64,000 nucleotides of DNA from Bacteroidales bacterium (GCA_017962845.1 JAGCUN010000043.1:62001-126000), one strand, 5' to 3'. Shown: positions 1-10,447, counted from the first letter of the stretch. Notes: a model not told the origin generated them from the sequence alone. Program-made: numbers and translations.

Positions 1-2
1 GC

Positions 3-3000
3 TTCGGTGAAGCCATCATGCGCGCCACCAACAAAGGTGCTGTGGGCTACATCGGTGGTACCGACTACACCTATTGGGACCACGACTACTATTGGGCTGT
101 AGGTGTTCGCAGCGGTAACTTGAGCACCAGTTGCACCAACTGCAACCTCACCACTTACGATGCCAACAACCTCGGCGCATACGACCGTATGTGCCACACC
201 CACGGCGAAGCCTTCAGCAACTGGTTTGTGACACAAGGTTCTATCAATTATGCCGGCAATATGGCGGTTCAGTCCAAATATGGTGCTAACGACACCTACG
301 TAAAATACTACTGGGAGATTTACGAGCTGATGGGCGACCCGTCCGTCATGCCGTGGCTCGGCCAGCCGGCTGACATGACCATCCGCGTGGACAACGTGGC
401 TCCGGTTGCCAATACCATCGAGGTGGTTGACGGCACCACCACCATCGCAGTCTCCACTGGCGCACCCTACAGCTACGTGGCACTGACCCACAACCTCGAC
501 CTGATCACGGCTGTGCTGACGGATGCCAACGGCAACTGCACGCTCACCTTCCCGGCTCTCATGGCGGGTGAAACCTACGAGCTGGCCGCTTCCGCACAGA
601 ACTACCGTACGACCTTCACCACCATTAACGCAGTGGCTGGCGAAGGTGCCCGCGTCACCATCACCGACGTGGCAGTCACCAACAACGCACAGGCCGTGGC
701 CAACGCCCACCTCACGCTGGATGTCACCATCGAGAATCGTTTCCCCGATGCCGCCACCAACACGGTCATCAACGCTGCCACCACCTCCAACCAGATCACG
801 CTGACGGATGCCACTGAGACGGTTGGTACCGTGAACAGCGGCGACGAGCTTCACCTGACAGCCTCTTTCGCCCTTAACGTCAGCAATGCAATCTCTGATG
901 GCGATATCGCTCCCATCAACTTCACCGTCAGCTATTTGAGCCAAGGCACAGCTGAAACCACCACCTACACCTTCAATCTGGAGTTGGTGGATGCTTTATT
1001 GGCTTACGTAAGCGACAGCCACGCTATTGTGGGAGGCAACAACGACGACATCATCAATCCGGGTGAGACCGTCACCCTCACCATCGTGGACGAAAATGTG
1101 GGCCATGCCACGGCACAGAATGTGGTTTCTGAACTTTCCACCTACTATAACCAGACCACCATCACCAATGGTGCCATCAACATTGGAACGGTGAACGCGC
1201 AGGCGCAATGCACCTCCACTTTCTCCATCAGCATTGGCGACAATGTACCGAACGGCACGCTCGTACCTTTCTATCACCACATCTACAGCACCTCCAACGC
1301 CGCTCTGACGAGAGTAGATACCATCTGGCTCGTGGTGGGAGAAGTGACCGCCACCGAGACTTGGGAGAGCGGTGACATGAGTCAGTTTGACTGGGTTTCC
1401 GAAGGCCAATACCCGTGGACAGTGGTGAACAGCGGTGCCTACGCCGGCACCTACTGCGCCCGTTCTGGAAACTACCATGTGAGCAGCAGCAACTCACAAC
1501 TCGAACTCACCATCAACGCACCGATGGCTGGCGAGGTGAGTTACTACAGCAAAGTATCTTCCGAAAGCAATTACGACTTCTTCCGTTTCTATTTGGACGG
1601 AGTTCAGATGGAAGAGCGTTCTGGCAACGGCAGCTGGGTGTTCTCCTCATGGCCGATTGAAGCGGGTGAGCACACCCTCAAATTTGAATATGAGAAAGAC
1701 TATTCGCAAAACAGCAACAGCGACTACGCTTGGGTGGACAACATCACTTTCCCGATGGGCGGCGAAATCGCTCCCGAACCGGAAGACCTCAACGACATCA
1801 GCCACAACGTGATCATCACTTCTGGCAACGGTGATGCTGATCTGAACCCTGGCGAGAGCATCGACCTTACCATCACCACTGAAAACCTCAGCGCCAACCC
1901 ATTCATCAACCTCACCTCTGTGCTGACCACCAGCTCACCGTACGCTACCATCACCAATGCCAATGAGACCATCTCTTATATCGGACCCAACTCCACCGCT
2001 ACCACCACCTACCACATCAACATCGATGCCAACACACCCGACAGCACCCTGATCACTTTCAACCACACCGTTTCCGATGGCACGGTCACCAGCCCCGTTT
2101 ATCTGGTTTCCGTCATGGCCGTCGAGGTGCCCATCGCAACGCTGGAGAAAATCAGCGACAGCTACATTATCAGTGTCGGCAACAGCGACAACACCATCGA
2201 CCCGGGTGAAACCGTGGTACTCACCATCGTGGATGCCAACACCGGTCGTGCTGACGCCCCCAACGTGATTTCTCAGCTTTCTACTTATTACACACCCGCA
2301 GCAGTGGTCAACGGCACCATCAACGTCGGCACCATCCAGGCGGGTGACCAGTACGCTTCCGACTTCACCATCAACATCGACGCTAACGTGCCGGTGGGTA
2401 CTATCATTCCTTACGTACACCACATCTTCAGCACCACCGATCCGAACGCCGACCGCACCGACACCATCTATCTGACTGTCGGCAGCACCGAAGCCATGGA
2501 AGATTGGGAAACCGGCGACTTCACCCAGTTTGAATGGGAGAACAACAGCCAGTACCCGTGGACCATCGTGAACGATCCCAACGAAGCCATCGGCGGCAGC
2601 TACTACGCCAAGTCGGGCAACGCCGGACGTAGAAATACACAGTCCGAGCTCGAACTCACCATCGACTGTACCGATGGTGAGATCAGCTTCTTCTCGAAAG
2701 TTGCGGCAAGAGCCAACTACGGTTACTTCCGTTTCTACATTGACGGTGTACAGCAGTACGAAGTCAGCAACGGTGTGCAAAGCTCCGGCGGCTGGAATGC
2801 CACCTACACCGACACTTGCACATGGCAATATCATGCCTTCCCCATCACGGCAGGTACCCACACCATCAAGTTCGCTTACGTCAGAAGCAACAGCGGACAG
2901 AACGTAGCCTACGGTTCCGACTGTGCCAAGTTGGACAACATCATCTGGCCGACCAACGATGGTGGCGGCATAGCTCCCATGCCGGAAGGCATCCTCATCA

Positions 3001-4640
3001 CCGCTGCCGGCTTGAACGCCAACAGCACCGGCAATGAGTTGGAGACCGCCAACTTCGACGTCACCATTGAGAACAACAGCACTGAGGCCATCAACGATGT
3101 GACCCTCACCCTCACCACCATCTCCTCTGCCCTCACCCTCACCGATGCCACTGAGACCGTCGCCACCATCGCGGGCGGACAGGTACTCGACCTCACCAGC
3201 ATCTTCGCAGGCCAGATTGGAGAAGTGGCCGACGGCACGCTCATCAACTGCACTGTCATCGCCGACTACTTCATCAACGAAGTGGCCGAGCAGCAGACCT
3301 ACACCTTCAGCTTCATCGCTCATGCAGGTTGGGCAGATGACATCGACCACAATGTGGAAATCACTGTTGGGAATGGCGACACCGAAATCAACCCGACCGA
3401 AACCATCGAGGTGACCATCACCACTGAGAATCCCGGCATGGTTGATTTGTCCAACATTTCCTCCACCCTCACCAGCAACTCACCTTACGTCACCATCACC
3501 AATGCTGACCAGACCATCACGACCATTGCCGCTAACGGCACTGCTACCACGGTCTTCACCATCGAAATCGCTGCCAACACTCCCGACAACACCACCATCA
3601 GTTTCTTGCATACCGCTGATGCCGGCGTACACGGTTCCGACAGCTACTCCTTCACCATCACGGTGCTGGAGGCCGCAGTGGTGAACCTCAACGATGTGAA
3701 CCATAACTACACCATCGTGACGGGCAACGGCGACGCCGATGTCAACCCGGGCGAGACCATCCAGGTCAGCATCTATACCCGCAACGACGGGCGTGCTGAC
3801 GCTCACAACGCCGTTTCCACGCTCACCTGCGACTCACAGTATGCCACCATCGCCAATGGCACCCAGACCATCGGCACCATTGCTGGTTACGCGGTCGCCA
3901 ACACGCAGTTCTCTGTGCTGATTGACGCTGACACCCCGGATGAAACCGTGCTGACCTTCACCCACACCATGACCAGCGATGAAGACACCTGCTCGGTAGA
4001 GTTCACCGTCACGGTGGTGGAATTCGACGGCTTCATCACCTTTGTGGAGACCAGCTACACGGTGAGCATCATCTCCGGCAATGGCGATAACGACATCAAC
4101 CCGGGCGAAACCATCAAGGTGACCGTGTATAGCCGCAACGACGGTAACATGGCCGCACAGAATGTCGCCTCCACGCTGATGAGCACCTCAGGCTACGCAT
4201 CCATCGAGAGCCCGGTGGTCAACTTCCAGGCCGCTGTTCCCGGTGCCACCCTTACCTCACAGTATGACGTGGTCATCGATGCCCAGACTCCTGGTCAGAC
4301 CGTCATCCCGTTCACTCACCTCATCACCGATGGCGACAACACCGCCTCCTACGAATTTGAGATCACCGTCATCTCCGGTGTGGGCATCAACGAAAACGGA
4401 AGCATCAGCCTCATCACAGTCTATCCGAACCCGACAACGGGTCTCACCCACGTACAATGCGAGAACCCCGATGCACAAGAGCTGCGCGTGTATGACGTGT
4501 ATGGCCGCATGATTCAGAGCCAGACCATCAACAGCGAGCTCACCGACATCGACCTCACCAGCTGTGCCGACGGCATGTACTTCCTGCGCATCTTCCACGG
4601 CGAACAAGTTTTGGGAACCGTGAAGATTGTCAAGAGATAA
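3..4640 (+). CDS. Gingipain-like C25 cysteine protease, C-terminal part, T9SS cargo (5' end outside window)
   Basis: The frame is open from base 3, so the gene starts before the window. The first ~120 residues match the end of a peptidase C25 (gingipain) domain: FGEAIMRA, then GDPSVMPW. The catalytic Cys of the family lies a few residues upstream and is not visible. About six ~95-residue beta-sandwich units follow, each with a core like GNGDxDINPGET, near residues 332, 593, 714, 1108, 1227 and 1345 (counted from the ATG at 18). Two jelly-roll domains resembling gingipain cleaved-adhesin domains lie near 448-583 and 828-980. The last ~85 residues are a T9SS type A sorting domain (VYPNPTTG ... 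GMYFLRI). Inference: a cell-surface or secreted protease with a repeated adhesive stalk. A tolC-like gene follows after 18 bases. Confidence 0.85.
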   Translation, partial: FGEAIMRATNKGAVGYIGGTDYTYWDHDYYWAVGVRSGNLSTSCTNCNLTTYDANNLGAYDRMCHTHGEAFSNWFVTQGSINYAGNMAVQSKYGANDTYVKYYWEIYELMGDPSVMPWLGQPADMTIRVDNVAPVANTIEVVDGTTTIAVSTGAPYSYVALTHNLDLITAVLTDANGNCTLTFPALMAGETYELAASAQNYRTTFTTINAVAGEGARVTITDVAVTNNAQAVANAHLTLDVTIENRFPDAATNTVINAATTSNQITLTDATETVGTVNSGDELHLTASFALNVSNAISDGDIAPINFTVSYLSQGTAETTTYTFNLELVDALLAYVSDSHAIVGGNNDDIINPGETVTLTIVDENVGHATAQNVVSELSTYYNQTTITNGAINIGTVNAQAQCTSTFSISIGDNVPNGTLVPFYHHIYSTSNAALTRVDTIWLVVGEVTATETWESGDMSQFDWVSEGQYPWTVVNSGAYAGTYCARSGNYHVSSSNSQLELTINAPMAGEVSYYSKVSSESNYDFFRFYLDGVQMEERSGNGSWVFSSWPIEAGEHTLKFEYEKDYSQNSNSDYAWVDNITFPMGGEIAPEPEDLNDISHNVIITSGNGDADLNPGESIDLTITTENLSANPFINLTSVLTTSSPYATITNANETISYIGPNSTATTTYHINIDANTPDSTLITFNHTVSDGTVTSPVYLVSVMAVEVPIATLEKISDSYIISVGNSDNTIDPGETVVLTIVDANTGRADAPNVISQLSTYYTPAAVVNGTINVGTIQAGDQYASDFTINIDANVPVGTIIPYVHHIFSTTDPNADRTDTIYLTVGSTEAMEDWETGDFTQFEWENNSQYPWTIVNDPNEAIGGSYYAKSGNAGRRNTQSELELTIDCTDGEISFFSKVAARANYGYFRFYIDGVQQYEVSNGVQSSGGWNATYTDTCTWQYHAFPITAGTHTIKFAYVRSNSGQNVAYGSDCAKLDNIIWPTNDGGGIAPMPEGILITAAGLNANSTGNELETANFDVTIENNSTEAINDVTLTLTTISSALTLTDATETVATIAGGQVLDLTSIFAGQIGEVADGTLINCTVIADYFINEVAEQQTYTFSFIAHAGWADDIDHNVEITVGNGDTEINPTETIEVTITTENPGMVDLSNISSTLTSNSPYVTITNADQTITTIAANGTATTVFTIEIAANTPDNTTISFLHTADAGVHGSDSYSFTITVLEAAVVNLNDVNHNYTIVTGNGDADVNPGETIQVSIYTRNDGRADAHNAVSTLTCDSQYATIANGTQTIGTIAGYAVANTQFSVLIDADTPDETVLTFTHTMTSDEDTCSVEFTVTVVEFDGFITFVETSYTVSIISGNGDNDINPGETIKVTVYSRNDGNMAAQNVASTLMSTSGYASIESPVVNFQAAVPGATLTSQYDVVIDAQTPGQTVIPFTHLITDGDNTASYEFEITVISGVGINENGSISLITVYPNPTTGLTHVQCENPDAQELRVYDVYGRMIQSQTINSELTDIDLTSCADGMYFLRIFHGEQVLGTVKIVKR

Positions 4641-4658
4641 TGTAAACTGACCCATCTG

Positions 4659-5927
4659 ATGAAGAGAATCCTCACCATCGCCCTCCTGCTGCTGGCTTTC
4701 GCCATCGCACCTGCCACCGCACAGGTCGTCACCATTGACGAATGCCAGCAGTGGGCTGTGGCACAATCTTCCTCGAATCTGCAAAAAGAGCTGAACGAAC
4801 AGTTGCTCCAAGTGAAACTGAACGACGTCTCCTCGCACTACTATCCCACCCTGCAGATTGATGGTGCCATTGGCTATATGTCGCCCATCACCCAACTTCC
4901 TGAAGAGATAGCCGCCGATTACGGCATCGCCGCCCCACGGCACGACCTCTACAACGTGTCGCTGAACATGCAGCAAGTCATCTTCGACGGACTGCAGGCC
5001 AGCTACGGAAGGAAACGTGAAAAGCTCCTCAACAACAACGAAATCAGCAAGTTGGACTTATCTATCGCCCAGCTGAAAGAACAGATCATCAATATGTATC
5101 TCAATCTTTTAATTATTGACAAACAGATTGAGATTTTATCGAATGTAGAGAAGATTTTCCAAGAGCAATCTGACCAGCTGAAAGTCTTGTTGAAAGCGGG
5201 AGTGGTGTATGCCAACTCCATCGCCCAGCTGGATGTGGAGGGTCTGAAAATTCAGCAGCAGAAAGACGAGATGTTAGCCAACCGCGAGTCGCTCATCTCT
5301 TCCCTCTCCATTCTGACAGGTAAAGATTTGTCGAATGCGGAGTTTGTGCAGCCCGAACTGCCCAACGTAAGCTACGATTTGGGTTCGTCACGTCTCGAGT
5401 TCTCCATCTTCGAAAACACCATCAATTCATTAGAATACCAGCGCAAACTGCACATATCAAAAAGCTTGCCCAAATTGGCCTTCATGGCCATCGGCGGTTA
5501 CGGCCGCCCCAACTACAACCTGTTGAGCAACAAGGCAGACTGGTTCTATGTGGTAGGGTTGAAATTCAACGTTCCACTGATTGATTGGGCCAAAACTAAG
5601 GGCGTAAGTGATATTATTGTGTTGCAAAAGTCCATTTTGGAAAGCCAGCAGGCGGATTTCACCAAGGGGAATCAAATCGCCATCCAAGAAAAAATCAATG
5701 AGATCAAACGTATTGAGCACCTATTGATTTTGGATGCTGAAATCACACAGAAGTATCAGGAAATCAGAGAGACCGCCAATACGCAGTTACTCAACGGAAC
5801 CATCACCGCTATGGACTACATCAAACTGCAAAACGACGAGACCCTTTCCATCACCGCCCGCGAGGTGCACACCATCCAATTGCTGAAAGCCAAATACGAA
5901 CTGATGGCGTTAAAGGGGCAACTTTAA
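4659..5927 (+). CDS. TolC family outer-membrane efflux protein
   Basis: 422 residues with a signal peptide at 1-22 ending ATAQ. The body is mostly long amphipathic helices with two repeated halves, typical of the outer membrane efflux protein (OEP/TolC) family, though somewhat short. Such proteins form the trimeric outer-membrane channel of tripartite exporters. No membrane fusion protein or inner-membrane pump gene lies nearby: the downstream neighbour is a thioredoxin-like protein. It starts 18 bases after the protease gene and is probably cotranscribed with it. Whether it serves the protease or a distant pump cannot be told from the sequence. Confidence 0.8.
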   Translation: MKRILTIALLLLAFAIAPATAQVVTIDECQQWAVAQSSSNLQKELNEQLLQVKLNDVSSHYYPTLQIDGAIGYMSPITQLPEEIAADYGIAAPRHDLYNVSLNMQQVIFDGLQASYGRKREKLLNNNEISKLDLSIAQLKEQIINMYLNLLIIDKQIEILSNVEKIFQEQSDQLKVLLKAGVVYANSIAQLDVEGLKIQQQKDEMLANRESLISSLSILTGKDLSNAEFVQPELPNVSYDLGSSRLEFSIFENTINSLEYQRKLHISKSLPKLAFMAIGGYGRPNYNLLSNKADWFYVVGLKFNVPLIDWAKTKGVSDIIVLQKSILESQQADFTKGNQIAIQEKINEIKRIEHLLILDAEITQKYQEIRETANTQLLNGTITAMDYIKLQNDETLSITAREVHTIQLLKAKYELMALKGQL

Positions 5928-5960
5928 TCATATTCGCCATTTTTTAGCGTTATAATCAAC

Positions 5961-7412
5961 ATGAGACGATTAATCCTTTTGATGGCAATTTGGGCTGGCT
6001 GCCTCACAAGCATCCAAGGGCAGTCGTACACTGTCACCATCAAGGGGATAGCAGATTTTGCCGCTAATGAGGAGATTCGTTTAGTGACTTTTGAAGATTT
6101 AGCCACCTACAAAAGTATGGTGGCCGCCACCGACAAGATTGACGCGAAAGGGCATTTTTTACTGACTTACAACATTATACGTCCAACATTAGTACAATTG
6201 GTCATCCGCACTTCAAGGGCTGAATTTTACATCGAGCCGGGAAGAACCTACGATTTTACCATCGATATGGATCCGGAGCTATTCAACCTCATTGACCCGA
6301 TGTCGTATGGAGGTTTTCTGCAAATCCGCAACAACGACACCACCCTCACTGAGGACATCAATCTGAAAATCAATCGTTTTGAAAGAGTATTTGAGAGCGC
6401 TATTGACTATTATTCCCCTAATATCATCAGCGACATCACATCGGTAGAATATGATAGTATCAGCGATGCTGTCAGCCGCAGATTTCCGATCCAGTACAGT
6501 CCCAACAATTTTTACAAATCTTACATCTATTATACGCTGGCCTCACTCGAGAGAGTGGTGCTGCAAAAAAACACGGATTCTCTCTATCGCAAATATTTGG
6601 ACAACGAATATCTGCTCTACTTCAACCCTGCCTACATGAACTTTTTTAACGAATTTTACGACCATTATCTCACCACTTCACCCCGAATCAATCAGAAAGA
6701 GCTATTGAACTGCATCAATCAGGAAGGCACCTACCGACCGCTGTTCAATTTAGTAGGAAAAGATCCTTATTTGGTGAATGAACGAATTCGCGAGCTGGTC
6801 ATCATCGAGGATTTGGCTGAAATTTATGAGAATAAAAAATTCAACAAAAAGAATATTGAACATATTCTCGAAGAGATAGCTGCGACTACACATTTTTCTG
6901 AACATCAAATCATTGCAAAAAATACGCTGGATGCATTGAAACCTTATCAGGATAGTAAAGCAATGAAATTTGAGGGGATGAAGACAGCCAGTGGAGCATC
7001 TTTTAATATCGAGGATTATAAAGGGAGATGGCTTTACGTGCAGATTTTCAATACTACCTGCGAAGATTGCATTCGTGAAATGATGATTATCAAAGATTTA
7101 CAGCAAAAATACAAAGACAGTATCACATTTGTAAGTCTTTCTATTGATTTCAACTTCGGACATTTCATCCAGTTCAAGGAGCACTTCCCACAATTTGACT
7201 GGACTTTCGTGCATTTCGACCACAACTATCAGTGGATTGATGACTTACAGATCACAACATTGCCCGACAATCTGCTGTTTGCGCCGGATGGGACGCTGGT
7301 GAAAAGAGAGGCTCCCGACATCACCACGCAGTTGCCACTCTACTTGGCACGTCTGTTCCATCAGACGGAGGAGGAGGAGAATATACCGCTCAATCAGAAC
7401 AAAAAACCGTAA
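5961..7412 (+). CDS. Secreted thioredoxin-fold (TlpA-like) protein with CEDC motif
   Basis: 483 residues. The N-terminal signal peptide ends near IQGQ (residue ~21). The N-terminal part (VTIKGIADF..., then FYIEPGRTYDF) resembles the DUF4369-type domain that precedes thioredoxin domains in Bacteroidota. The C-terminal ~150 residues look like a TlpA/AhpC thioredoxin fold, with the redox motif Cys367-Glu-Asp-Cys370 and a cis-Pro candidate in TTLPDN. Probable role: thiol-disulfide exchange in the periplasm or on the envelope. It begins 33 bases after the tolC-like gene and ends 8 bases before ispG, so it may be cotranscribed with both. The natural substrate is unknown. Confidence 0.75.
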   Translation: MRRLILLMAIWAGCLTSIQGQSYTVTIKGIADFAANEEIRLVTFEDLATYKSMVAATDKIDAKGHFLLTYNIIRPTLVQLVIRTSRAEFYIEPGRTYDFTIDMDPELFNLIDPMSYGGFLQIRNNDTTLTEDINLKINRFERVFESAIDYYSPNIISDITSVEYDSISDAVSRRFPIQYSPNNFYKSYIYYTLASLERVVLQKNTDSLYRKYLDNEYLLYFNPAYMNFFNEFYDHYLTTSPRINQKELLNCINQEGTYRPLFNLVGKDPYLVNERIRELVIIEDLAEIYENKKFNKKNIEHILEEIAATTHFSEHQIIAKNTLDALKPYQDSKAMKFEGMKTASGASFNIEDYKGRWLYVQIFNTTCEDCIREMMIIKDLQQKYKDSITFVSLSIDFNFGHFIQFKEHFPQFDWTFVHFDHNYQWIDDLQITTLPDNLLFAPDGTLVKREAPDITTQLPLYLARLFHQTEEEENIPLNQNKKP

Positions 7413-7420
7413 TTTTTTTC

Positions 7421-8758
7421 ATGAATCATATCGCAAGCATCGGCAATATCCGCATTGGCGAAGGCGAACCCATTGTGGTTCAATCGATGACCAATACCAA
7501 CACCAACGACATAGAGGCCACCGTAGCGCAAGTGATACGGATGGCGGAGGCAGGCTGCCAGATGGCCCGCATCACCGTACCCTCGATGAGAGAGGTGGAA
7601 TCGCTCAGAGCCATCAAGGAGGCCTTGCGGGCTCGCGGCTACCATCTGCCTTTGGTGGCCGACGTTCATTTCAAGCCACAGGTGGCCGAAGCGTGCGCCG
7701 CTATTGTGGAGAAGGTGCGGGTGAACCCCGGCAACTTCGTGGACAAGCGCAATTTCAACCAGTTGGACCTCACCGACGAGGAGTATGCCGCCTCGGTGCA
7801 GGCGATGGCGGAACGGGCAAAACCGCTGTTTGAGATCTGCCGGCAGCACGGCACCGCCCTGCGCATCGGCGTCAACCACGGCTCATTATGCGACCGAATC
7901 GTGAGCCGTTACGGCAATACGCCGCTCGCCATGGCCATGTCGGCGATGGAGTGGATTGATATCTGCCAACAGTTTGACTATCATAACATTGTACTTTCCA
8001 TGAAGTCGAGTAACGTCATCACCATGATGGAAGCGACGCGCCTGCTGCACGACAAGATGACACAAAACGGCACGGTCTATCCCCTGCATCTCGGAGTCAC
8101 CGAGGCGGGTGCGGGCGACGAGGGCCGCGTGAAGTCGGCGGCCGGCATCGGTGCGCTGCTGCTGGACGGCATCGGCGACACCATCCGCGTATCGCTGACC
8201 GAAGCACCCGAAGCGGAGATTCGTCCCGCAACCATTCTCGCTCATCTGCAAGAAGAGAGTCAGAAAATTCGGCTTTCCAACAAAGATAATCTACTGAAAA
8301 TCAACTGTTCACAAAATGATAGAGAGAAATGGATGATGGTATGCGCCGCCCATGCCGGTCACGAACTGCTACACCATCCTTTCAAAGAGTTGGAGATTGA
8401 AAACGACCGTTTCTCACAAGAAGAGTGCCAATATCTTTCCGAGTTGATTTTGCAGGCCTGCCGCATCAAGATGACGCGGACGGAAATCATCTCCTGTCCG
8501 TCGTGCGGCCGCACCGAGTACGACATACAGGGCACGTTGGCGAAGGTGAAGGAGCGGTTCAGCCACTATCCGGGACTGAAAATCGGGGTGATGGGCTGCG
8601 TGGTGAACGGCCCGGGCGAGATGGCGGATGCCGACTATGGTATTGTGGGGGCTACGCACGGCAAAGTGGCGGTGTATCGCGGGAAAGAGCGGCTCACCGC
8701 ACCACTGGAGGTAGAGGAAGCGCTGTCGTATTTGGAGAAATTGATAACAAGTCATTAA
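7421..8758 (+). CDS. ispG: 4-hydroxy-3-methylbut-2-en-1-yl diphosphate synthase (IspG/GcpE)
   Basis: Converts MEcPP to HMBPP in the non-mevalonate isoprenoid pathway using a [4Fe-4S] cluster. The 445-residue product has the TIM-barrel start (VQSMTNTNT, VADVHF, VRVNPGN). It keeps the cluster ligands Cys359 and Cys362 (CPSCGR), Cys393 (GCVVNGPGE) and Glu400, with spacing close to the E. coli enzyme. About 100 residues separate the IRVSLTE strand from the first cluster Cys, against roughly 40 in the E. coli enzyme. The extra segment looks like a short version of the middle domain of plant and Bacteroidota IspG, which usually makes those proteins ~600 residues long. The start is the ATG 8 bases after the previous stop. 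Confidence 0.93.
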   Translation: MNHIASIGNIRIGEGEPIVVQSMTNTNTNDIEATVAQVIRMAEAGCQMARITVPSMREVESLRAIKEALRARGYHLPLVADVHFKPQVAEACAAIVEKVRVNPGNFVDKRNFNQLDLTDEEYAASVQAMAERAKPLFEICRQHGTALRIGVNHGSLCDRIVSRYGNTPLAMAMSAMEWIDICQQFDYHNIVLSMKSSNVITMMEATRLLHDKMTQNGTVYPLHLGVTEAGAGDEGRVKSAAGIGALLLDGIGDTIRVSLTEAPEAEIRPATILAHLQEESQKIRLSNKDNLLKINCSQNDREKWMMVCAAHAGHELLHHPFKELEIENDRFSQEECQYLSELILQACRIKMTRTEIISCPSCGRTEYDIQGTLAKVKERFSHYPGLKIGVMGCVVNGPGEMADADYGIVGATHGKVAVYRGKERLTAPLEVEEALSYLEKLITSH

Positions 8759-8777
8759 ATAATACTCAAGCAATCGC

Positions 8778-8807
8778 TTTGCCCAAACTCATTTTTTTGT
8801 ATTTTTG
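8778..8807 (+). promoter_or_regulatory. Bacteroidota promoter for the C69 dipeptidase
   Basis: TTTG at 8778-8781 and TATTTTTG at 8800-8807, 18 bases apart, match the -33/-7 pattern. They lie 33 bases before the ATG at 8841. A TTG start inside the -7 box would be an artefact. Confidence 0.7.
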
Positions 8808-8840
8808 CCAAAATCAAATATATTAAAATCATCCACAATA

Positions 8841-10427
8841 ATGAAAAAAATTTACACTCTATTGCTTTGTCTTTCGGTGGTCACACTATGGGGACAAGAA
8901 TTTGATTATGAAATAGATGGAATGGAATGCACCACCATCACGGTGGGCAAGAAAGCCTCTGCTGATGGCAGTGTGATGACCTCGCACACCGACGACAGCG
9001 GTCGCAGCCGCACCAACATCATGGTGGAGCCTGCCGCCGACCATGCGCCGGGCGAGATGGTGACGTTGTACAAGCGCAAGGCTTGTCCGTCGGGCACCGC
9101 CCCGATGCCGAGCTACTGCTACGAGGAGACCGGCAAAATACCGCAGGTGGCACACACCTACCAGTACCTCAACACCGCCTATCCTTGCATGAACGAGCAC
9201 CAGCTGGCCATCGGCGAATCGACTTTCGGAGGCCGTAGCGAACTGAAGAGCGATGTGGGCATGATTGACTGTCAGATGCTGTGTGCCCTGATGCTGCAGC
9301 GTTGCACCACCGCGCGGGATGCCATCCGCACAGCCGGCGCGCTGTTGAAAGAGTACGGCTGGATTGACGGCGGCGAGTGCCTCACCATTGCCGACAAGAA
9401 CGAGGTGTGGCATTTGGAGATTGTTGGTCCCGGCAAGGGAAAGATGGGAGCTGTTTGGGCGGCTCAGCGTGTACCCGACGACCATGTGGGAGTGAACGCC
9501 AATGCCTCCACCATCCGCGAAATCAACCTGAAAGACAAAGACTACTTCATGGCCTCCGACAACGTGTACAGTGTGGCCGAGGAGAACGGCTGGTACGACA
9601 AGAAGGAAGAGACCTTCCGGTTCGCCTACGCCTATGCGCCCGACAGTCGCCAGCACATGGCCTGCCGCCGCAGAGAGTGGCGCGTGTTTGACCTGCTCGC
9701 CCCCTCGCTCAAGTTAGATCCCAACATGGAGAACTACCCCTTCTCAGTGAAGCCCGACTCGCTGGTGAAGCTCTCCGACATGGTGCGCGTGTTCCAAGAT
9801 TACTATGAAGGCACCGAGTACGACATGCGTAAAAACCTGACTGTGACCGACAAAGAGGGCAAAAGCGTGATGTCGCCGCTGGCCAATCCGTTCATGAAGA
9901 GCGACGAGCTGAAGCTGCACAAAATCAATGGTGGCTGGCACGAGCACGGCGAGCGCAACATTGCGGTATGGTTCACGGTGTATGCCACCATCTTGCAGTG
10001 CCGTGCCGACCTGCCCGACGAGGTGGGCGCGCTCTGCTGGTTCTGTCTCGACAACGTGGCCTCCTCGGTATATGTGCCCATCTACGCCAACTGCACCGAT
10101 CTGCCGGACGAGTACGAGACCTGCGGCCGCGAAACCGGTTTCAGCCGCGATGCCGCCTGGTGGGGATTTAACCGCCTGGGGACCCTCGCCTGCCAGCGCT
10201 GGGGCGACATGCGGAAATACATCAACGCCGCATGGCAGCCCATGCAGAAAGAGTTCTTCGACAACCAGGCAGCCACCGAGCAGCAGGCCCTCCAGCTGTT
10301 GGAAAAAGACCGCGCAGCAGCTATCCGTTTCCTCACGCAATACACTAATAATCAGTGCAAGACCGCATTAGACAAAGCTTGGGAGACCGGCGACCTCATC
10401 TGGACCAAGTTCGACGGGGCGTGGTAA
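8841..10427 (+). CDS. Secreted C69 family dipeptidase
   Basis: 528 residues. The ATG at 8841 opens a signal peptide (MKKIYTLLLCLSVVTLWGQ). The first conserved residues after it are GMECTTITVGKKAS, in which Cys30 is the predicted N-terminal nucleophile exposed by processing in peptidase family C69 (PepD type). This is followed by the family signature DGSVMTSHTDD. The rest (TFGGRSEL, IADKNEVWHLEI, WWGFNRLG) is collinear with Bacteroidota C69 dipeptidases. It is likely a periplasmic or exported enzyme that hydrolyses dipeptides, which suits a peptide-fermenting lifestyle. A longer frame to 8805 starts inside the -7 promoter box and is rejected. Confidence 0.88.
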   Translation: MKKIYTLLLCLSVVTLWGQEFDYEIDGMECTTITVGKKASADGSVMTSHTDDSGRSRTNIMVEPAADHAPGEMVTLYKRKACPSGTAPMPSYCYEETGKIPQVAHTYQYLNTAYPCMNEHQLAIGESTFGGRSELKSDVGMIDCQMLCALMLQRCTTARDAIRTAGALLKEYGWIDGGECLTIADKNEVWHLEIVGPGKGKMGAVWAAQRVPDDHVGVNANASTIREINLKDKDYFMASDNVYSVAEENGWYDKKEETFRFAYAYAPDSRQHMACRRREWRVFDLLAPSLKLDPNMENYPFSVKPDSLVKLSDMVRVFQDYYEGTEYDMRKNLTVTDKEGKSVMSPLANPFMKSDELKLHKINGGWHEHGERNIAVWFTVYATILQCRADLPDEVGALCWFCLDNVASSVYVPIYANCTDLPDEYETCGRETGFSRDAAWWGFNRLGTLACQRWGDMRKYINAAWQPMQKEFFDNQAATEQQALQLLEKDRAAAIRFLTQYTNNQCKTALDKAWETGDLIWTKFDGAW

Positions 10428-10447
10428 GGAAATCCCCATTTTCATTG

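Noticed and set aside
1935..3350. 471-codon open frame on the minus strand inside the protease gene
   Set aside because: It is antisense to a clear protein with repeated domains, has Val/Gly/Asp-rich composition typical of shadow frames and no start signals.
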